From Ampelocalamus luodianensis (lineage: Eukaryota; Streptophyta; Magnoliopsida; Poales; Poaceae), in contig CM070638.1 of the NCBI GenBank assembly GCA_036346255.1, positions 42,346,394 through 42,410,393 of the forward strand: 64,000 bases of DNA, given 5' to 3'. Below are positions 58,201 to 64,000 of the stretch, one piece after another. Every line of letters begins with the position of its first letter. The first letter of the stretch is position 1. A program made the position numbers and the translations under genes. Below the pieces are notes generated by a model. It saw nothing but the letters and a program-made list of their open reading frames with translations, did no database searches and was not told the DNA's origin.

Positions 58201-60646
58201 CGTTGGATTTAAGATCATCGGTCCAGATCAAGACGTCGTTCGGGCCTCGCGAACGCTCCTTCAATCTGGGCCGTTGATCAAGCGATGGAGGGTCCACAGG
58301 GATTGGGAAGATCGGGTGACCCGAACGGCCCAATAGATCTAGGCCGCTGATTTAAAAATGGACAGCTGCTAACGATTGGGCCGATCGCGATGTGAACAAT
58401 AGCTCTGACAAGCAGGGCCCACTGTCAGCGACTGAGAGTCACGCGCATGGGTTTAACGTGCATGGGGGTGATTTAAAAGCGTGGCCCACATGTAAGTGAC
58501 ACCAAAGCCAGGTTAAGACAGCCCTTAATTGCTAACCCAATGATTACTAATGATTAGGACTTAATAGTGTCTTAACGACAACGCACAGCGCAGCTCGCGT
58601 CCGACAACGAGACCGAGTGCAACCAAAGGCATGCCGTCGGCGACTCCGGCCACGGCGGTGCCCGCAAAGTGCCAAAATGGGTTCACAATATCCTTGCGGT
58701 CCCGATGGTGACGACCTCGCCGGCGGCGACGGTCCACAACGCCAGCTAGCCGGAAAAGAAGGCACGGTGACAAAATCGGCCGAAAGCGAGAATGATCAAA
58801 AGCTCCGCAACAGTCCAAAGAAGCGTGTGCCACAGCGTCTAGGGACTAATTAGAAACTACCTTAACCGAGAAGGGCTTCAAAGATGGCCAGAGCAGCTTG
58901 GACAATAGAGAAATCCACCGGAGTTGAAGAAGATGAAGTGAAAACGACGGTGTGAGCAAAAATAGTGAGACCGGGTCATCAAAATAGCTTTATTATATCT
59001 CATAGAAGCTTCATGAGCAAATAATTGAGAAATGAAGCACTCACCAGAGCTGAGGAAGAAAAGGGGTGAATTCGGCCGAATTTGAACAAACCTCAAATTT
59101 GACAAATCCTGTGAATGAAACCCAAAATTGAGTGAGGGGAAATGTATAGGTGGTTAAGGAGTTCAAAAGGGTACAAGAAGAATTGAAGATGAACCACTGG
59201 AGCACCAAGACCATCAATAGAGCTCTACGGTCATTAATGGCGGTTTTGGTATTTTTGGCGTTTTGAGCTCCACAAGCAAAGAAGGAGCTAGGGGTGGTGC
59301 TGCAAATGAGCTCAGAGAGTGTCTTAGGGGGCTTCATATAGACGGTGAGCTAAGGTTTGGAAAAAAAAAAGCTTTCGGGTGAACGTGGCTCATGGCATAA
59401 CCATGGACCGAAAAAGAAACAAGGGGGGAGGGAGGGAAAGAACATGAACATGACCGAAAGCGTCCGCACGTTTCACTGCCCCGACCAAGGAGAGTTGATG
59501 AGGGAGCACGACAAGACCTAGCCATGCCGCTCGCCCTGTTCACGCACGGCTCAAGGAAGAAGATGACCGGAAAATGCTAGGGTTGCTGTGAGCCGTTGGA
59601 TTTTAATCGGACGGCTGAGATTGTTCGAAGCTTCTGAGGTTCAAAACAAAAGAGAGATCGTGAGCCCTTGGATTAGAATCGGACGGTCACGCTTGAAGGA
59701 GGCAACCGGGTGACCTGAACAGCCCATCTCATCTGGACGGTTGGATCTTGATCTAACGGCCCAAACGAGTTGGCGCGATCGCGAGGTCCGAACGTTCACG
59801 CGAACGAGGGCCGTGCGATTGAAATCTAACAGCTGTGATTGAAAGTGCGTTTTAAAGTGAGCCTGGGTGCAGTTAGTTGATCGGGCTCAACCAATTGGCT
59901 CGAGCCAGATTCAAAAGGCGACCGGTGCGAAGGGGTATGCACCCACAGTGGCTAGATCAGGATCCAACGGCTAGAAATCGAAGATGCGATCGGAGGCCCG
60001 AAGGTTTCAACGAACGAGGGCCGTTTGATGGGGATCCAACGGCCCACGTCGCACGCGCGCTTGAACGGACTGAACCAAGCGCTGATAGGGTTGGGTGCAA
60101 CCAAGAGAAGGGGTTTGGGTTCGAGCCCGACTCAGGGCCAACCAGGGTTTGACTTAGGGTTTAATTTACCAGCTGAAACTTTGGAGAATTTTTAGAGGTA
60201 GCAAATTAGCTCCAAAAATTCTAAAATTTTAACTGGAGGCTATTAATTCTAGTATAAACCTTGTGTAAATTTTCCAGAGGTTTTTATGTAGAGCATCTTT
60301 CTCCAAAAAATAATCAAGGTTTGTTCTAGGGTTGGACTAAAGGTCAAACTGGTTTGACTGCCTCTTAAAATATTCAACTAATTTCTAAAAATTGTGAAAT
60401 TTTTCAGAGGGGTCACATACCATACCTGGAACTTAGGAAAAATATTCCCAGGAGATGATCAAAAGATTTGACAAGATTATTTTTGGAAGACAAGGTTTTG
60501 GATCAAAAGACTTGTGACTTTGTATTTCCATAATTTTTATACAAAAATTGTTTAGAACATACAAAAAATACATGATGTAAGAAAAAGTTTTAGTTTCTAC
60601 TCATTTTCTTACATTTGAAATACAAGTCCAAAATTGAGATGTTACA
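55229..60646 (-). mobile_element. Giant reversed solo LTR (5.4 kb) of a gypsy element
   Basis: TATAT lies on both sides (55224-55228 and 60647-60651). On the minus strand it starts TGTAACATCTCAATTTTGGA, typical of chromovirus LTRs, and ends CGGGATCTCACA. No frame encodes gag or pol, and no primer site or second LTR is found, so it is best read as one LTR left by recombination. It contains a stretch with many CGAACGGCCCA repeats and a 3' half rich in AT. Confidence 0.8.
57955..60060. repeat. Dispersed CCGAACGGCCCA-type repeats inside the solo LTR
   Basis: The phrase GGGTGACCCGAACGGCCCA followed by ATCTNNGCCG and GATCAANCGATGGA recurs at about 57970, 58040, 58245 and 58315. Weaker copies (GATCTAACGGCCCA and similar) lie at 59720-60050. 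The units are 70-140 bp apart and diverged. Confidence 0.65.
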
Positions 60647-60651
60647 TATAT

Positions 60652-61236
60652 CTTAAAACTGAATTACCATGAAGGATTTAACTACTTCAATATGGGTCAG
60701 CTGGCAAGTCAGCCAGAAACCAACATGAAGTTGTGTGGTAACTCTGGTTTTCGGTGGATTTGGCAAACTTGGCCTCTTTATCTTTATTCTCATTTTTTCA
60801 TGAAAACAGTAGGACATACTGATATATGGCAATTGGAAAGGACAAGTGATAACTCCATCTAGACTCGCTGATTTTCAACAAACTATGAAGTAGGCACAAT
60901 ACTGACATTATGAAAAATCAAGAATCCACAAGTACTGACATTATTTACCATTCCTTGCAATTGGTATGGTTGGCAAATCAAAGGATTTCAGCTTGGTGGC
61001 TGGGGAGGAAAATATTACCCCAACATCAGGGCAGGACCATCAGGCATTCAGAGACAATGCAATCAGAGAGAAAGAAATTACATATTCATTCGGGCATGCA
61101 TACATTCAGAGACAACGCCCTGATGCTTTCATTCATTCACAGAAACCTTCCAGCTCCTACTACAAAACTGAAGCCGCAGTGACCGACTGGCGGCAAACAA
61201 TTTACAGGTAATTCAGAGAAACACATTCATTTGGAC
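60652..61236. other. Spacer between solo LTR and right ERF arm; ATTCAGAGA words, no gene
   Basis: ATTCAGAGA recurs at about 61039, 61104, 61211 and 61257. No domain is seen in the short frames. It may be upstream DNA of the source ERF gene or of the rearranged locus. Confidence 0.45.
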
Positions 61237-61952
61237 CTGAGAATTCTTGACAAACATTCAGAGAATCAATTTACAGGAGTTGAGACTTCTTGATCAGCGG
61301 CGGCCTTGGCTGTGGCACCGCGGTACAGGGGCGTGTCGTGGTCGCGTGGGCGCTTAGCGGAGATCCGTGACGCCAGCGCCGCTCGTCGGCTCGGCACCTT
61401 CGACTCGAGGCCGCCGCGGCGAGCGATGTTGTGGCGTGGAACCTCCACGGCGAAGGATGAGGAGGCGTGTCGTGGCGTCGACCGGCCCGAGGCCGCCAGC
61501 CGAGCGACGGCGTCGCGGCGCGGGACCTCCGCGGGTAGCTCGCCAAGACCACCTTCCCCTCTCCGCCTGGCCGTCCGCCCCTCGCGGTCGCCTGCGTGCG
61601 GCACCAGCTCCACCGTTGAGTCCTTGGTGAGCCTGGCGGCGAGGATGGCGGTGCCTTTCGCGCGAGTCACGTCGATCTTGTCGAAGGCGGACTCCATCGG
61701 CAGCGGCCGCCGCCGGGCGCGAGCACGAGATCGTCGGTGGAGGTGGAGGGCGGTGGCAGATTGGACCGGGCGGCGTCGCTGTGAGCAAAGCGAAGACGGG
61801 CGGAGCGATTTTCCACGAAAGGCGGGAAGAAGCGGGAGGCGGTCGGAGTTAGAACCGGCGCTTTGCGATTAGTGCCGTGAGAGCACGTGGTGACCATCGG
61901 GACGGGGCCTCGGGAGGACGGCTGGGAAGCCCCGTCCCAGAGAATTTTTCTC
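61237..61952 (+). pseudogene. AP2/ERF gene relic, right arm of the inverted repeat
   Basis: It matches the left arm in reverse. The AP2 start reads LAVAPRYRGVSWSRGR with the ATG changed to GTG, then LAEIRDA, GTFDS and, out of frame, the rest of the domain with the same internal duplication as the left arm. The C-terminal part shares STVES, ADSIG and a run of Arg. Small deletions in CG-rich parts break the frame. The 5' flank (CTGAGAATTCTTGACAAACA) is shared with the left arm to its inner edge. Confidence 0.78.
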
Positions 61953-62091
61953 CGACCTGCATAGCCCCCTGTCATCATCGTGACGGCTGCAGCTTCCGTG
62001 CCATCCTCATTTACCTCGACGATCGCCTTCTAGATAACTCGTGCAAGAAGCCCGGACGGGATGTTATCATGTCAACAAGGCTCCAGATCGG

Positions 62092-62153
62092 ACAGTGGAA
62101 TGGATCAACATAGCCTGACAGATCAAAAGCACAGTGGAATGGATCAACATAGC
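62092..62153 (+). repeat. 23 bp direct repeat
   Basis: ACAGTGGAATGGATCAACAT plus AGC occurs at 62092-62114 and 62131-62153, with ATGGATC again at 62158. The flanking 61953-62165 has no gene. Confidence 0.9.
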
Positions 62154-62170
62154 AGTAAATGGATCGAATC

Positions 62171-62443
62171 TGTTGAGGAACTGTCGCTGGCGAGTCCAGT
62201 CCGAGCGATTACCTCGTAGACAAGCGTAGAATCGTAAGAATAATGCATGAACAACAAGAACAGAATAAGAGATAGAACACAGAGATATATGGGGACTTCT
62301 TGCTTCTCTTTATTCCTTCATCTATCGATCAATCCTTTACAATGAATAGCACCCCCTATTTATAGGCTACGACCCTGCTAGGGTTTGGGATGGGGCGCCC
62401 ACTAATGGACCGACTGTAGGGTCAGGCCCATGGTTTCCCAACA
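62171..62443 (-). repeat. 3' LTR of the minus-strand copia element
   Basis: On the minus strand it runs from TGTTGGGAAACCATGG (62443) to TTCCTCAACA (62171). A TATA box, GCCTATAAATAGG, reads near 62370-62358. The tract CAAGGGGGAG (62453-62444 on the minus strand) precedes it. Confidence 0.88.
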
Positions 62444-62739
62444 CTCCCCCTTGGGCACCCATCCTTCATGTCCATGTCTCGTCAAAACTCTATAAAAACC
62501 CAGTGGAAAAAATTTGGAGAAAGAGTACATGATACACGTTCTGCTGTGATGCACAAATTGCCTCATTAAAAACCTTAGCCGAGAAACTTCAGGAAAACTC
62601 GTCAAGGGAAAAAGAGTACAATCCACCCAATTTCATTTAATCTCCTGGATTTATTCTTTGGGTACTCGATCTTCATGATCAAGCTTTAATAATGAGTTTG
62701 TGAAGGTTCTCCCCCTGAATTCTGCACTTCTCTTAAGTC

Positions 62740-64000
62740 TTATCATTCCAATTCACATATGCATCTTTCAAAGTTAGATGCTGGAATTGACTTAGTGAAT
62801 AAATCTGCAAGATTCTCACATGACTTAGTATGCAGTACTTTAAAAACGTTCATCTTTTGCAATTCATAAGCATAGAAGAACTTGGTGTTGATATGCTTTG
62901 TGAGAGGATTCTTCACATAACCCATCTGTACTTGTGCAACACAAGCTGCATTTATCTTCATAGATAATAGTGGGGGTTAGTGCGGCATTCAATCCACATG
63001 ACTGCTGGATGTGGTGAATCATCCGCCGAAGCCAAGCACATTCTCGTGAGGCCTCGTACAATGCTATTATTTCCGAGTGGTTCGTCGAAATCGATACAAG
63101 ACTCTGCTTAGATGATTTTCATGGAATTGCAGTTCCACCACATAGGAATACATAGCATGTTTGCTATTTGGCTGTATGCGGGTCCTACAAGTACCCGTTA
63201 TCTGCATTGCCATTCATAGTTAAGTCTTAGTTCTTTCTGTAGAACAGACCAAGTTCTTTGCTTCCTTGGAGGTATCGGAAGAAGTCCTTCATTCCACGCC
63301 AATGCCTTTGGTAGGTTATGTACTATACCTTGCTAATAGGTTCACGGCAAATGCAATGCCCGGTCTAGTACAGTTTGTTCAATACATGAGTGTTTCTATC
63401 ACACTTAAATATGGGAATTCCAGTCCCAGGACTTCCTCCCCCTCTTTTCTAGGTTTGTACGGGTCCTTGTTTTGCTGCAAAGATCTCCCGACCATTGGCA
63501 CTTTCAAAGGGTATGCCTTTCCAAAGCCGAACCTTCCCAACACCTTCTGAGTGTAGGTTGACTGATGTACTAAAATTCCTTCAGGGGCATGCCCAAGCTG
63601 CAAGCCTAGGCAATATTTGGTTTTCACCCAAATCTTTCATTTGAACTCTGACTTCAGGTAAGAGCTTACTTTCTTAATATCCTTGGGGTTCGATGATATT
63701 GGATCATTTTCATACATCGAGATTATACAAAATCCATTTTGGAATCATCGTATAAATACACAGGGTTTATTCTCATTGTTCGTGTAGCCTTTCTTGCATA
63801 CAAAGTCGCTGCAAGCGATTATACCACATTACTGATTGCTTAAGTTCGTACAATGACTTTCTCGAGTTTCTGCTGTACATATTTCTATTTGCTCTATCTT
63901 GGTTCGGGACATTGATACATTCAGGTATCTTCAATGTCCGAATCCAATATTTCATAAAGGTATGCTGGTACCCCATCCATCAATTTCAATTCTAACTTCA
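62740..64000 (-). pseudogene. Copia pol, C-terminal part (reverse transcriptase and RNase H)
   Basis: From right to left on the minus strand: RKSLYELKQSVMWYNRL (near 63860) and the reverse-transcriptase block TKYCLGLQLGHAPEGILVHQ and KVPMVGRSLQ (63627-63480), then FPYLSVIETLMYL (near 63400). RNase H has ASRECAWLRRMIHHIQQSCG (near 63050), INAACVAQVQMGYVK, TKHIN and ENLADLFTKSIP (62960-62780). Stops and shifts lie near 63640, 63380 and 62965. The internal 3' region 62454-62740 is non-coding. Confidence 0.87.

Larger units (their letters stand above)
62171..64000 (-). mobile_element. Copia retrotransposon, minus strand, 3' end only (runs off the window)
   Basis: A 273 bp LTR, a polypurine tract and the RNase H and reverse-transcriptase ends of pol are seen in the order expected for a minus-strand copia element. 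The 5' part lies beyond base 64000. Only one target copy (GAATC, 62166-62170) can be seen. Confidence 0.88.

Overview
The window is plant nuclear DNA from a grass. Rice or a close relative (Oryza) is my best guess. The support is plant-type gene relics (a plant serpin, a PEP-carboxylase-kinase-like kinase, AP2/ERF and FAR1-related fragments) together with grass-type transposable elements: a CACTA with ACCGTCTGTGATA-type subterminal repeats, chromovirus gypsy elements with ~2.9 kb LTRs, Met-tRNA-primed copia-like elements, a MULE and hAT elements. I see no intact host gene, no tRNA or rRNA gene and no CRISPR. Nearly everything is transposons or broken gene copies.

Layout. 0-8 kb: a possible LTR end, a broken minus-strand serpin, a 1.2 kb non-autonomous hAT element carrying a kinase gene fragment, a 1.5 kb gutted LTR retrotransposon, GC-rich minisatellite DNA, and a 1.2 kb Mutator-like element with a 9 bp target duplication. 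7.8-52.6 kb: a set of nested insertions that can be unpacked from target-site duplications and split reading frames. A degenerate hAT-transposase-like gene (7830-8852, resuming at 52141) holds a small LINE tail (8689-8796) and a long LINE (8863-52130). Inside LINE ORF1 lies a CACTA transposon (12885-48201). Inside the second gene of the CACTA lies a gypsy element (15690-40539). Its 5' LTR is split by a second gypsy element (16014-27492), and a reversed LTR (about 33619-36220) sits in its body. 53.6-62 kb: two inverted copies of an AP2/ERF gene flank a FAR1-related fragment and a 5.4 kb reversed solo LTR. 62.2-64 kb: the 3' end of a minus-strand copia element that runs off the window.

How the parts fit. 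The CACTA has two divergent genes: a TNP2 transposase (+) and a second protein (-) with a Transposase_24-like N-terminal part and a Ulp1 (C48 protease)-like C-terminal part. Between them is a central block of the same repeats found at both element ends. LINE ORF1 ends in TAA immediately followed by the ORF2 ATG, and removing the CACTA and one AGT restores that frame.

Caution on reading frames. Inside 13-48 kb most frame breaks fall at CAG/CTG/CCG sites and in homopolymer runs, and the two LTRs of the inner gypsy differ mainly in the same way. This looks like systematic sequencing error at CHG-methylated cytosines rather than ancient decay, so 'pseudogene' calls there describe the sequence as given.
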